NCBI RefSeq assembly: GCF_936916975.1
Contig: NZ_CAKZGO010000003.1
Location: 62,001-126,000, forward strand
DNA: 64,000 nucleotides
DNA from: an uncultured Dongia sp.
GTDB lineage: Bacteria; Pseudomonadota; Alphaproteobacteria; Dongiales; Dongiaceae
Reading direction: 5' to 3'
The position numbers and the translations under genes were made by a program. Every line of letters begins with the position of its first letter. Position 1 is the first letter of the stretch. A model generated the notes under the pieces. That model worked only from the letters and a program-made list of their open reading frames with translations, had not been told where the DNA came from and made no database searches. Positions 19,237 through 28,060 of this stretch are shown here, one piece after another.

Positions 19237-20248
19237 TTTCGATGAGCGCCTTTATCAGACCGGATTTCTGGGTCGCCCAGACTGGTATGGAATCGACCGC
19301 GTCGGCAAGACTGGTTCGGTGCGTTACAAGACGGTCGATCGGAATTTGGCCAGAGCTTATCGCTTGTATGACTTGCAGAAAATCGTGGTTGGTTGCGTTC
19401 CGGCTGGCCAGAAGCGTCATCTCCTTCCGATGAAAATCGGGATCGGCGAAGGTGATGGTGTCATTGACCACGCTGATCAGAACGTACCTGCCGCCATGGG
19501 CGACGAAGTTGAATCCTGCTTCCATTGAGGCGCGGTTGCCCGTGGCATCGAGTACGACATCGAAGCCATTGTGGCTGGTGTGATTCGCCATTTCCGACGC
19601 CGGATCGGCAGCGGACACGATAGCGGTCGCACCGGATATCGCCTGAGCTCCGGCGGCCCTTTCGACGTCTCGGTCAAAGACAAAGACATTGGCGCCGGCC
19701 AACCGGGCGAACAGAACCGCGCCAAGCCCGATCGGACCCGCACCCACCACCAACACGTTGTCGGCGCTGGTCACGGCCCCTCGCTTGACCGCATGTGCAC
19801 CGATGGCCAGGAACTCGGTCGAGGCGCAGGCGTCGAGGGATAGTCCCTGTGCCGGAATGAGATTCTTCGTCGGGACCGACAGCATGCCGGTCATGCCACC
19901 ATCCCTGTGCACGCCCAGCACCGAAATGCTGACACAGCAATTCGGCCGGCCCGCACGGCAGGCAATGCAAGTGCCGCAGGAAATGTATGGATTGACGACG
20001 CAGATGTCGCCTGCCCGCAAGTCACTCTCCGTCGGTGCCTCATGGATTTCGACGGCCAACTCATGACCCATAACCCGCGGATATTGCAGGAACGGGTGTT
20101 TGCCCTGATAGATGTGATAGTCCGTGCCGCAGATTCCGATGCGTCGCGGGCGCACCAAGGCATCGCCAGGCACGCAGCGAGGCGCTGGTTGTCGTACCAA
20201 CTGCAACCTGCCGGGCTCGGCGCAGACAAGAGCTTCAATGCTCGGCAT
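19226..20248 (-). CDS. Zinc-dependent alcohol dehydrogenase (MDR family, sugar-acid/polyol type)
   Basis: 340 residues. Catalytic zinc ligands are seen in ICGTDYH and GHELAVEIH. A structural zinc cluster is present as CGTCIACRAGRPNCC (Cys-x2-Cys-x2-Cys-x7-Cys). The NAD motif is VLVVGAGPIGLGAVLFA. The layout resembles sorbitol, threonine and L-gulonate/galactonate 5-dehydrogenases. With the mannitol-dehydrogenase-family gene downstream it could form an oxidation/reduction pair on a hexonate or hexitol. Start ATG 20248 is used (AAGGG 8 bases upstream); GTG 20251 is the alternative. Confidence 0.9.
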   Translation of the reverse strand: MPSIEALVCAEPGRLQLVRQPAPRCVPGDALVRPRRIGICGTDYHIYQGKHPFLQYPRVMGHELAVEIHEAPTESDLRAGDICVVNPYISCGTCIACRAGRPNCCVSISVLGVHRDGGMTGMLSVPTKNLIPAQGLSLDACASTEFLAIGAHAVKRGAVTSADNVLVVGAGPIGLGAVLFARLAGANVFVFDRDVERAAGAQAISGATAIVSAADPASEMANHTSHNGFDVVLDATGNRASMEAGFNFVAHGGRYVLISVVNDTITFADPDFHRKEMTLLASRNATNHDFLQVIQAISSGQIPIDRLVTHRTSLADAVDSIPVWATQKSGLIKALIEIDD

Positions 20249-20291
20249 CACTATTACCCTTCAGAACACAGTTCATCACATCTTGGAGGAA

Positions 20292-20318
20292 CGAGGGCCG
20301 GCCCCGTGCCGGCCCTCG
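20292..20318. terminator. Stem-loop after the second binding-protein gene
   Basis: A perfect 11-bp GC-rich stem (CGAGGGCCGGC, 20292-20302, and GCCGGCCCTCG, 20308-20318) with a 5-base loop lies between the binding-protein gene and the alcohol dehydrogenase gene on the minus strand. There is no U-run, so partial attenuation or mRNA stabilisation is likelier than full termination. Confidence 0.65.
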
Positions 20319-20328
20319 CACTAGGCTA

Positions 20329-21243
20329 TCAGAATTCGGCCATATTATCCTTGGTGACCAAGGCAGCGCCTGAGTCGATCAGGGGTTCGACCTTCTCGCC
20401 GCGAATGGCCTTGACGAGCGCGTCAACACCGAGCTCCGCCATTTTGGCCGGGAACTGGGCAACGGTCGCGTCCTCGATACCTGCCTCGATGGCTTCTTTT
20501 TCACCGCAACAGAAATCGAAGCCAACCAGCACGATCTTATCATTGGGAATGCCCGCCTTCTTGATCGCCTGGGCGGCCCCGGCAGCTGGCGGGCCGCAAG
20601 CTGCGTAGATGGATTTGATCTCGGGATCCTTGATGAGCAGATCTTCGGCAACGCTGATTCCGAGTTCTTCAGTACAATTGGTGGCACCCCGCCCGACGAT
20701 CTTGACGTCAACTCCCTTCAAACCGTCGAGCATGCCGTTAACACGGTCATCCAGCGATGGAACACCGGGGACACCTTCGAGGATACCCAGCGTATCGCCG
20801 TCCTTGAGAACAGTCTTCAGATGCTCGCCGGCAATCTTCCCCGCGTTATAGTTATCGGTGGTGGCAAGAGCCGTGCGCCCGTCCCAGTCCGGGATGTTGT
20901 TGTCCATCAGCACGACCTTCACGCCCGCGGCGATTGCCTTGTCCAGTGCCGGGGCAACAGTGGGGTCGACCGGTGTCAGAGCGATGCCCTGAACACCCTT
21001 GGTTACCATGGACTCAACGAGTGCGATCTGGCCCTCGATATCCGTGGCGGATGTCCCCTGACCGTAGATGATTTCCACGCCCGGATGCGCTTCTGCATAT
21101 GCCTTCGCGGCATTCTCCATTGTGGCAAAGAACGGTACTGGAAACTTGGTGATAAATCCGATCTTGACCGGGTCGTCGGCCAAAGCATGACCCGCGCCTG
21201 CGATGACAAGCGCCAGCCCTCCGAGCAGCAATCTTAGTTTCAT
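20329..21243 (-). CDS. ABC sugar importer substrate-binding protein
   Basis: 304 residues. The signal peptide (MKLRLLLGGLALVIAGAGHA, cleavage near 20-22) leads a type I periplasmic sugar-binding domain. Start ATG 21243 is fixed by GGAGGAGG just upstream; an upstream in-frame ATG at 21300 would bury the signal peptide. Two cysteine-containing segments (TNCTEE; FDFCCGEK) are present in the mature part. It is the third gene of the minus-strand operon permease-ATPase-binding protein-ADH-MDH, and is separated from the enzymes by a stem-loop. Confidence 0.92.
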   Translation of the reverse strand: MKLRLLLGGLALVIAGAGHALADDPVKIGFITKFPVPFFATMENAAKAYAEAHPGVEIIYGQGTSATDIEGQIALVESMVTKGVQGIALTPVDPTVAPALDKAIAAGVKVVLMDNNIPDWDGRTALATTDNYNAGKIAGEHLKTVLKDGDTLGILEGVPGVPSLDDRVNGMLDGLKGVDVKIVGRGATNCTEELGISVAEDLLIKDPEIKSIYAACGPPAAGAAQAIKKAGIPNDKIVLVGFDFCCGEKEAIEAGIEDATVAQFPAKMAELGVDALVKAIRGEKVEPLIDSGAALVTKDNMAEF

Positions 21244-21321
21244 GACACTCCTCCTCCCATCCGGACGGGTTCGGGGTGAACCCATCCATCGCATCGCCAC
21301 CTCTGCGGATGGCGAATTCCG

Positions 21322-22086
21322 TCAGCTCTCGGCCCCCACAATCAGGGAAACCAGTTGCTGCTGGTTGTTCCGGTCGGGCTTGAGTTCTCCAACCTTGCGG
21401 CCCTGACGCAGCACCACAGCCCGGTCGGCAAGCTCAAGTACATGTTCCATGTTGTGTGTGATCAGAATGACGGCGTTACCTTCCACGCGGAGTTGCGCCA
21501 CGAGATCGAGCACTTTGCGCGACTCGCGAAGGCCCAATGCGGCCGTTGGCTCGTCGAGGATCACCAATTTGCGCGCAAACACCGAAGCGCGCGCGACGGC
21601 AATCGCCTGCCGCTGGCCACCCGACATGAGAGCGACGGGGGATTCGAGTTTCGGCAACTTGACCTTGAGACGCTCCAACACCGCCGCCGCCTCGCGATCC
21701 ATCTTGCGGCTGCTCAGGAATCGAAGACCCGCGGGCAGCCAGGACGGAAACGCGATCTCCCGTCCGCAATAGAAGTTCTGCGCCGGCGTCAGATTGTCGA
21801 ACAGGGCGAGATCTTGATAAACCGTTTCGATTCCCGCCCGCCGCGCCGCGGCGGGCGATGGGAGCGAAACCTTCTCGCCTTCCAGGAAGATCTGGCCGGC
21901 ATCAAGTCCGTGAACGCCGCTGATGCATTTCACCAGGGTCGACTTGCCGGCACCGTTATCCCCGAGCAAAGCCAGCACTTCGCCGCGATGCGCCTCAAGA
22001 CTGACCCCCTTCAAGGCATGCACCGCTCCGAACTGCTTTTCCGCGTTGCGAATGGCAAGGACTGGGTTTGACCTGGTTGCTGTCAT
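21322..22086 (-). CDS. ABC sugar importer ATPase, single domain
   Basis: 254 residues. Walker A GDNGAGKST, signature LMSGGQRQAIAVARA and Walker [14 protein letters not shown] are intact. Only one ATPase domain is present, as in the Frc-type importers, so it acts as a homodimer with the RbsC-like permease. ATG 22086 overlaps the permease stop by 4 bp and is the natural start; the frame remains open upstream inside the permease gene without meaning. Confidence 0.93.
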   Translation of the reverse strand: MTATRSNPVLAIRNAEKQFGAVHALKGVSLEAHRGEVLALLGDNGAGKSTLVKCISGVHGLDAGQIFLEGEKVSLPSPAAARRAGIETVYQDLALFDNLTPAQNFYCGREIAFPSWLPAGLRFLSSRKMDREAAAVLERLKVKLPKLESPVALMSGGQRQAIAVARASVFARKLVILDEPTAALGLRESRKVLDLVAQLRVEGNAVILITHNMEHVLELADRAVVLRQGRKVGELKPDRNNQQQLVSLIVGAES

Positions 22087-23135
22087 GACACCCTCGCGGC
22101 CTGCAGGACCCGCGCGCGGCCCTCGAGATGGTTGCGCAGCACATCCGCCTCGACCGCGATGACGATGATCAGACCGATGGCAATCATCTGAAAGAAGACG
22201 TCGACTCCCAGCAGATTGAGCGCGTTGCGAATGACACCGATCATCATGGCGCCCACCAGGGCATGGCCGATATGCCCACGCCCGCCAAGAAAGCTGGCGC
22301 CACCGATGATGACCGCTGCGATCGTGTCGAGTTCGAGTAGATTGCCGTAGAGTGGGGATGCCGCCTCGGTCCGTCCGGCAAGGACGACGGCGCCGATACC
22401 AGCACAGAGGCCGGAAATGACATAAGTCGAAATCAGCACGCCCTTGACCGGGATGCCCATCCTGAGCGCGGCATCGGGCTGACCGCCAACAGAATAGGTC
22501 CAGCGCCCCCACACCATCGCCTTGGCCATCACGAAGATCAGGAGTGCCACACCAAACACGATGAAGAATGAGTTCGGAATTCCGAACGAGGACGCTCCGC
22601 CGATGACGGCAATCGCATCTGGCATCCCACGCATCGTGGTGTGGCCGATGGCCAGTTCCAACGCCAAGCCTCGGCAGATGCTCAGCATGGCCAGGGTGAT
22701 GATAAAGGGATGCGGCAGACGCCCGAAGACATAGGCGATGCCGTTGATTGCACCGACCGCGCCGCCCGCCAGCACCATCGCCAGCATGACCAGGAAGGCA
22801 GAATCCACCTGCCGATAAACCAGGCCACCGATCACCGTCGCAAGCGCAAGATTAGCCCCGACGGAGAGATCAATGCCGCGAGTGAGGATCACCAGATGCT
22901 GGCCAACAGCCACGATCGCGATCACCGCGGTCTGCGACACGATGTTCGCAATGTTGCCGGGCTTCAGGAAATCGGGGGTCAGCGCCGCGATCACGCCCAC
23001 CAGCACTACCAGAATCAGCAGAGGCCCTACCCCCAACAGCCAGAGGCCTAGCGAGATCCAGGACAAGCCATGATGCGCCCGAACCTCGGACGTCATCCCG
23101 GCCTCGACCGGCCGATCTCCCGCGATATTGACCAC
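22083..23135 (-). CDS. ABC sugar importer permease (RbsC/BPD_transp_2 family)
   Basis: 350 residues with about 9-10 hydrophobic segments and the family motif LTRGIDLSVGANLALATVIGGL (near 84-105). It is the first gene of the operon and starts at GTG 23135 behind GGGAG. It is divergent from the GntR regulator at 23246, and the 110-bp gap carries the candidate operators. Confidence 0.92.
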   Translation of the reverse strand: MVNIAGDRPVEAGMTSEVRAHHGLSWISLGLWLLGVGPLLILVVLVGVIAALTPDFLKPGNIANIVSQTAVIAIVAVGQHLVILTRGIDLSVGANLALATVIGGLVYRQVDSAFLVMLAMVLAGGAVGAINGIAYVFGRLPHPFIITLAMLSICRGLALELAIGHTTMRGMPDAIAVIGGASSFGIPNSFFIVFGVALLIFVMAKAMVWGRWTYSVGGQPDAALRMGIPVKGVLISTYVISGLCAGIGAVVLAGRTEAASPLYGNLLELDTIAAVIIGGASFLGGRGHIGHALVGAMMIGVIRNALNLLGVDVFFQMIAIGLIIVIAVEADVLRNHLEGRARVLQAARVS

Positions 23136-23154
23136 GGTTGCTTTCTCCCAGGAT

Positions 23155-23207
23155 TGTTTTTTATTGATAAAAACTTTGTTCTAACGCCTGGTCAATCTGT
23201 TTTTTAT
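23155..23207. promoter_or_regulatory. Repeated AT-rich operator-like sites between permease and GntR gene
   Basis: TGTTTTTTAT occurs twice (23155-23164 and 23198-23207), each followed by an A-rich half that makes an imperfect palindrome. The first contains the perfect inverted repeat TTTTTAT-TG-ATAAAAA (23158-23173). This is where the divergent GntR regulator would be expected to bind. Inference from symmetry and position only. Confidence 0.45.
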
Positions 23208-23245
23208 GTATTAAAATACACCTTTGTCGCAGGAAAGCAGCCGAA

Positions 23246-24199
23246 ATGAAAAGTGATGCGGTCTTCAAGCGTGCGTTCAATGACGCTTTGGATTTGATTG
23301 GCAACCTGCCCGTCGAGGCACCTTTCCCCTCGGAGAACCAGTTGAGCGTGCAGCTCATGGTCAGCCGTACGACCGTGCGCAAAATCCTCTCCGCCATCAG
23401 GGCACAAAGCCTCCCCGCGGCCGGCGACAGCAGACCGTTGATCGGGGCAATTCCGCGCTTTGCCGAGGCCGAGACCATTCCAATTTCGGAACAGGTCGAA
23501 AAGCACTTCATGGAATGGATGCTGCGCGACAACACGCGACCAGGGACCAGCATCAACGAGCTTCAACTGGCACGCCGCTTTGGCTTGGCGACAACGGGTA
23601 TTCGCGAGTTTCTGAACCGGTTTCAGCGCTTCGGGCTGATCGAAAGGCGGCCGAATGCGGGCTGGGTGTTCAAGGGATTCACCGCGAGCTTCGCGCTGGA
23701 GCTGTTCGAGATTCGCGAGATCTTCGAGCTACGTTCAGCCTTGGCCTTCGCGATGCTGCCGGCCACGTCGGCGCTCTGGCAGAAACTGGAGGCGCTTCGC
23801 GACCAGCACACCCAGCTACTGGAGGAGATCGATACCCGCTACCACGATTTTTCGGATCTCGACAGCCGGTTTCACCGGCTGATTAATTCCGCCGCGCCAA
23901 ACCGCTTCATTGAAGACTTCTTCGACATCATCACGCTGATCTTCCACTATCACTACCAGTGGAATAAACGGGACGAGAGACAGCGCAACGAAGTCGCGAT
24001 CAAGGAACACCTCACCTATATCGAGGCGCTGCTCAGCCGGAATCCATCGATTGTGGAGCTCGCGTGCCGAGCACATCTCGCCTCGGCCAAGGAGACGCTG
24101 ATGCGCTCTTCTTCCCGAAAGACGTCCGAATTCGCACGAGCAGATGACGCAAAAGATCCGGTCACGCCGTCCGCAGCAATGCCGTCCGCATCATCTTGA
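23246..24199 (+). CDS. GntR/FCD-family transcriptional regulator with two HTH segments
   Basis: 317 residues, longer than the usual 220-250 of FadR-type regulators. The C-terminal part (about 148-275) fits the all-helical FCD effector domain. Ahead of it is a normal GntR winged helix (TSINELQLARRFGLATTGIREFLNRF, near 101-126). The extra N-terminal ~90 residues contain a second GntR-like helix-turn-helix (FPSENQLSVQLMVSRTTVRKILSAI, near 27-51). It is divergent from the permease operon and is its likely regulator. The 3' end overlaps the convergent START-like gene by 9 bp. Confidence 0.88.
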   Translation: MKSDAVFKRAFNDALDLIGNLPVEAPFPSENQLSVQLMVSRTTVRKILSAIRAQSLPAAGDSRPLIGAIPRFAEAETIPISEQVEKHFMEWMLRDNTRPGTSINELQLARRFGLATTGIREFLNRFQRFGLIERRPNAGWVFKGFTASFALELFEIREIFELRSALAFAMLPATSALWQKLEALRDQHTQLLEEIDTRYHDFSDLDSRFHRLINSAAPNRFIEDFFDIITLIFHYHYQWNKRDERQRNEVAIKEHLTYIEALLSRNPSIVELACRAHLASAKETLMRSSSRKTSEFARADDAKDPVTPSAAMPSASS

Positions 24200-25117
24200 G
24201 CGCGACCGGAGCTTTTTCTCGACCGTGGCGAAAGCCTTCTGATAGACACTCTGCTCGGTTCGCGGCATGAGAATCAGATCGTCCTGCGGGCTCGCATCCC
24301 AATCTCCCGTCCAAACCGCGAATGTCACGTTTCCGGCGGTGACGGGCCAGAGTCGTGCTCCCGAGACATAATTGAGCCACGGAATCTCGCATCTGGTAAT
24401 TCGGTAGGAGAAAGACCGGGTAAGGTCGCACAGATGCAGAAGTTCCTCATTCAGGCGACCATCGCCAAAGTAAAAGTCGCGCACACCGGACACCTTGTCG
24501 GCACGCACGCCGTCCTGCATGCGCATCTCGGTGATATCATCATGCCAGGCACCCATCCCGGCAAAATCGCGCATGGTATGCCAGACCTTTTCAACCGGTG
24601 CGCGGATCACGCGTGACGTCCAGACCTTGTTTGGAGAAAATCCCTTCCACCGAACAGCGCCTTTTGGCGGCTTCGGCGGTTTGCTGGCAATGATCCTGGC
24701 CAGATTGGCCCAGTTCGCGGCAAACACGTCACGCGACACGAGACGTTCATATTTGCCTTCATCGCCTGGCGCCTCGTCGAAACTGGCTTCCCATTCAGCG
24801 AAGGTCCGATCCGTATCCGTGACTGGATAGAGGCGCAGCGTGGCGACGTAGTTCTTCACCGGAAAGGCCGGTTTCTCAAAATTGTAGGCAATGGTGTAGT
24901 TCGCGTCGTCGAGAGTCAGCAATCTCTCGCGCACATGGCCGCCGTCCCGCGTATGGAATGATCGCACGCAACCAACCACGTCGGAATCGAGACCGTCTTC
25001 AATCTTGGACCTCGCGATCGCAGGTGCCCATCGCGGCAGTGCGTTGAAATCGCGCACCAACCCCCAAACGGCTTCCACTGGCGCTTTCAGGATGATTGAG
25101 GCATAGGCGCGGGCCAT
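24191..25117 (-). CDS. Tandem SRPBCC (START/polyketide cyclase-like) protein
   Basis: 308 residues made of two similar halves. Each starts with the domain entry of the SRPBCC fold (ASIILKAPVEAVWGLVRDFNALPRWAP, near 6-32; SRVIRAPVEKVWHTMRDFAGMGAWHDD, near 170-196). The fold binds hydrophobic ligands in a deep cavity; no catalytic residues can be named. It is the last gene of the long minus-strand operon that also encodes the Tm-1-like protein and the MalK-type importer, so it may handle the same unknown substrate. Confidence 0.85.
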   Translation of the reverse strand: MARAYASIILKAPVEAVWGLVRDFNALPRWAPAIARSKIEDGLDSDVVGCVRSFHTRDGGHVRERLLTLDDANYTIAYNFEKPAFPVKNYVATLRLYPVTDTDRTFAEWEASFDEAPGDEGKYERLVSRDVFAANWANLARIIASKPPKPPKGAVRWKGFSPNKVWTSRVIRAPVEKVWHTMRDFAGMGAWHDDITEMRMQDGVRADKVSGVRDFYFGDGRLNEELLHLCDLTRSFSYRITRCEIPWLNYVSGARLWPVTAGNVTFAVWTGDWDASPQDDLILMPRTEQSVYQKAFATVEKKLRSRSR

Positions 25118-25172
25118 GATCGTCTCCGTCTACAGATGAAGCCCCTGCGGGCGCGGGCAATTCCAGGCCGGC

Positions 25173-26369
25173 TCACCCGGCGATATCGCGGAACGCGGCT
25201 ATGGCCGCGGCAGCGAAGGCCTGATCGTTGATGTGATGATCCAGTTCGACGAGCTTGCGGTTCGGGGCCGTCTGCCATCCGGTCCGAATGCTCTCGAACA
25301 GCGCCGCGTCCGCGACCGGGTCGTGAAATGGCTGGCCGAGCGCATCGATTGCCGAAATGCCCTTGAGCGGCAGCAGGAACCGCACCGGCCCGGTCATCTG
25401 GTTGATGCGCTCTACGATGAAGCTGCCGATCCGGGTATTTTCCTCAGGCGTCGTGCGCATCAGCGTCACATGGGTGTTGTGAACATGCAGGTTCCGGCGG
25501 GCAAACTCCACAGGCACCGCCTGCAGGGCTCCGAAATTCACCATGTCACAGGCGCCGACCGATCCAACATAAGGGATAGGATGGCGGCAGAACGCACGGA
25601 ACCGGCCGGGAGTGCACGGCATGATGCCACCTATCAGATAATCCGCCACTTCGGTCGTCGTGATATCGAAGACGGCATCGAAAAATCCGGATTCCGCGAG
25701 TTTCTCGAAACTCTGGCCACCGGTGCCGGTGGCATGAAAGACGATGCTCTCGCAATCTGGTTCGAGGTGCCGCCTGATCTCGCTCACACAATCCGTGGTC
25801 ACGCCGAACATCGTATAGCCGATCGCGCACTTCGATTTACCGACCTCCGGCACGCGGTTAAGCGCCATTCCGGCAGCGGCATGGGCGGCATTGCCGATCA
25901 CCATGCGGCTGATGTCATTCAGGCCGGCGATATCGGTCACGGCGTGCATCATCATGATATCGGTTGGACCGACGAAGCCGGCCACATTGCCCGATGCCAG
26001 GGTTGAGACCATGACCTTGGGCACACCCACCGGCAGTGCGCGCATCGCTTCGGTCACAATGGCAGTATTACCCGACCCACCAAGACCCAGCACCGCCCCA
26101 ACATCCTTGCGGGACAACAGATATTGCTTCAATGCTTCGGCCATTGCCGTGACCGCTTGGCCACGTTCCGCCCGGCCAAAAACAGCGGCCCTTCCCTTTG
26201 GGTGACAGTCGGCCACGGTTTCCGCGGTGACGTCGACGGATTCGTCGGGTTCTGCGGTCGAGACATCGACGAGGATGGGTGTCGCACCGGCCTTGCGGAT
26301 GCAATCGCATGCGAAGCGGAGCTCTTCGCCTTTCGTATCGCAGGTTCCGGCGACATAGACCTGTGGCAT
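25173..26369 (-). CDS. Tm-1-like ATP-binding protein (UPF0261 family)
   Basis: 398 residues. The start (VYVAGTCDTKGEELRFACDCIRKAG) and GLGGSGNTAIVTEAMRALPVGVPKVMVSTLASGN are hallmarks of UPF0261, the family of the N-terminal half of the tomato virus-resistance protein Tm-1. Bacterial function is unknown; the family binds nucleotide. The stop of the upstream TIM-barrel gene directly abuts its start. The partner resembling the C-terminal half of Tm-1 is encoded four genes upstream in the same operon (28061-28891). Confidence 0.92.
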   Translation of the reverse strand: MPQVYVAGTCDTKGEELRFACDCIRKAGATPILVDVSTAEPDESVDVTAETVADCHPKGRAAVFGRAERGQAVTAMAEALKQYLLSRKDVGAVLGLGGSGNTAIVTEAMRALPVGVPKVMVSTLASGNVAGFVGPTDIMMMHAVTDIAGLNDISRMVIGNAAHAAAGMALNRVPEVGKSKCAIGYTMFGVTTDCVSEIRRHLEPDCESIVFHATGTGGQSFEKLAESGFFDAVFDITTTEVADYLIGGIMPCTPGRFRAFCRHPIPYVGSVGACDMVNFGALQAVPVEFARRNLHVHNTHVTLMRTTPEENTRIGSFIVERINQMTGPVRFLLPLKGISAIDALGQPFHDPVADAALFESIRTGWQTAPNRKLVELDHHINDQAFAAAAIAAFRDIAG

Positions 26370-27221
26370 TCAGCGCCCCGCTTTGGTCCAGCCTTGCTGC
26401 ATGCTCTTCAAGCCAAATTTGTAGACCTCTTCCTTGTTGGGGAAGAAGTCGCGCCACACCCGGGTAGCTGCGGCGAGTGCCGGGACGGCACGGCCAAAGG
26501 CCTCGATAGTCAGCCAGCCATCGTAGCTCGCGGCCCTGAGTGCCTGATACGTGGGCTCCCACGGAACCTGCCCCTTGCCGGGCGTACCGCGGTCATTCTC
26601 TGAAATATGAACGTGGATCATGTGGCGCTTGATAGCCTTGATGGCCGCCGCCGGATCCTTCTCTTCAATATTGGCATGAAATGTGTCGTACATACCCTTG
26701 ACCGCCGGGTGGTCCAGTTCATCGAGATAGTCTGCCAGCTGCGCCATGGTGTTGAGGAAGTAACACTCGAACCGGTTCAACGCCTCGAGTGCAAAACGCA
26801 CACCCTGTCGGTCGGCGTGATCGCCGGCGCGCTTGTGGAACTCGATCGCACGCTTGCGTTCCGTGGCTGTTGGTCCCTGGCCGCTGAAGCGCCCGAGCTC
26901 CGAATGCATCGGTCCTGCAAGAAGGGTGGCACCAAGCGCCTTGGTGCAATCGACGGCCCATTTGGCACGGGTAACAGCCGCCCGCCGCTCTTCCCTGTCG
27001 CTTGACAGCGAATTGTGACCGGCGCCCAGGACACTTACCGTTGTGACGGCCAGGTCCAGCTTGGCAAGGGACGCACCCAACCTCGCATAATAATCAGGCG
27101 TGCCTTCGAAAAGCGGGATCTCCACGCCGTCATAGCCGGTTTTCTTGAGTGTGCGGAACAGGGGCAGGTGTTCATTCGTCACGTGCCCTGTCCAAAGCAA
27201 TAGATTGAACCCGTATCGCAT
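26370..27221 (-). CDS. Sugar phosphate isomerase/epimerase-like TIM-barrel protein
   Basis: 283 residues, AP-endonuclease-2/xylose-isomerase-like fold. Metal-binding residues appear in VSVLGAGHNSL, FALEALNRFECYFLN, MYDTFHANIEE and MIHVHISENDRG, the pattern of D-tagatose/D-psicose 3-epimerase relatives. It likely isomerises a ketose or related acid. Start ATG 27221 sits behind GGGGAGG; a longer frame to 27266 lacks a ribosome site and overlaps the next gene. Confidence 0.9.
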   Translation of the reverse strand: MRYGFNLLLWTGHVTNEHLPLFRTLKKTGYDGVEIPLFEGTPDYYARLGASLAKLDLAVTTVSVLGAGHNSLSSDREERRAAVTRAKWAVDCTKALGATLLAGPMHSELGRFSGQGPTATERKRAIEFHKRAGDHADRQGVRFALEALNRFECYFLNTMAQLADYLDELDHPAVKGMYDTFHANIEEKDPAAAIKAIKRHMIHVHISENDRGTPGKGQVPWEPTYQALRAASYDGWLTIEAFGRAVPALAAATRVWRDFFPNKEEVYKFGLKSMQQGWTKAGR

Positions 27222-27262
27222 ACCGCCCTCCCCTTGCACTGCCGCTCTGCCCGGCCGTGCAA

Positions 27263-28009
27263 TCACGCTTTCGACGGCACCAACTGCTTGACCAGCGCCT
27301 GCACCAGACGCGGCAGGTCGTAGGGAAAGCGAGCGGTGATCAGATTGCCGTCAACCACGCATGGCTCGTCCGATACCATGGCTCCGGCATTCTCAAGATC
27401 GATCTGGATGTTCCAGACGGCAGTCGCACGCTTTCCCTTCAGAATCTTGGCGCTCACCATCACCCATTGGCCGTGACAGATGGCCGTCGTGGGTTTGCCG
27501 GCCTCATACATAGCGCGCACCAGGGCCAAGGCATGCTTGTCCATACGCAGCGCATCCGGATTCCAACAACCGCCGGGCAGCAGGATCGCGTCGTAATCGG
27601 CTGCCTTGGCCTCATCCGTATAGCGATCGATCTTCAGCCAGCCGGCGTTTTCCATGAGCCGGATGGCCAGCACATGCGTGGCGGCCTGTGGTGGAAAGCG
27701 CAGACCAAGGGTAGGCGGGAATTCGCCGATGCGCGGCGAGACGATATGCACCGTCGCGCCATGTTCGGAAAGCCAACGGTGAGCGCCCAGGATCTCCACC
27801 TCCTCGACACCGTTGGTGCAGCAGATGGCAATCTTTTTCCCTTTCAGCAGATTGGGATCGGAAGGCGGATCGAACAGGAAGCTGTTGAGCTCCCGGTTCA
27901 GTTCGCCGTCGGCCGTGGCGAGAAGTTCCGTCGAGATCGACGGCACCGGCGAGGTCGACATCAGCTGCTGCATACGCAGGAAAGCGGCGGCCTGGGTTGA
28001 ATTGCTCAT
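27263..28009 (-). CDS. DJ-1/PfpI family protein
   Basis: 248 residues. The nucleophile elbow AICHGQWV places Cys178 next to His179, and the supporting glutamate lies in GVEEVEILGA (Glu70 or Glu72). ILLPGGCWNP is the second conserved loop. Members include glyoxalase III/deglycase-type enzymes and amidohydrolases. An N-terminal extension of about 55 residues precedes the fold. It sits within the Tm-1/PEP-hydrolase-like operon, so a role in handling a reactive carbonyl intermediate is possible but unproved. Confidence 0.88.
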   Translation of the reverse strand: MSNSTQAAAFLRMQQLMSTSPVPSISTELLATADGELNRELNSFLFDPPSDPNLLKGKKIAICCTNGVEEVEILGAHRWLSEHGATVHIVSPRIGEFPPTLGLRFPPQAATHVLAIRLMENAGWLKIDRYTDEAKAADYDAILLPGGCWNPDALRMDKHALALVRAMYEAGKPTTAICHGQWVMVSAKILKGKRATAVWNIQIDLENAGAMVSDEPCVVDGNLITARFPYDLPRLVQALVKQLVPSKA

Positions 28010-28060
28010 TTTGTCATGCTCCCGAGACAGGTTGATCGGCGATGGTCATTCATTCAAACG

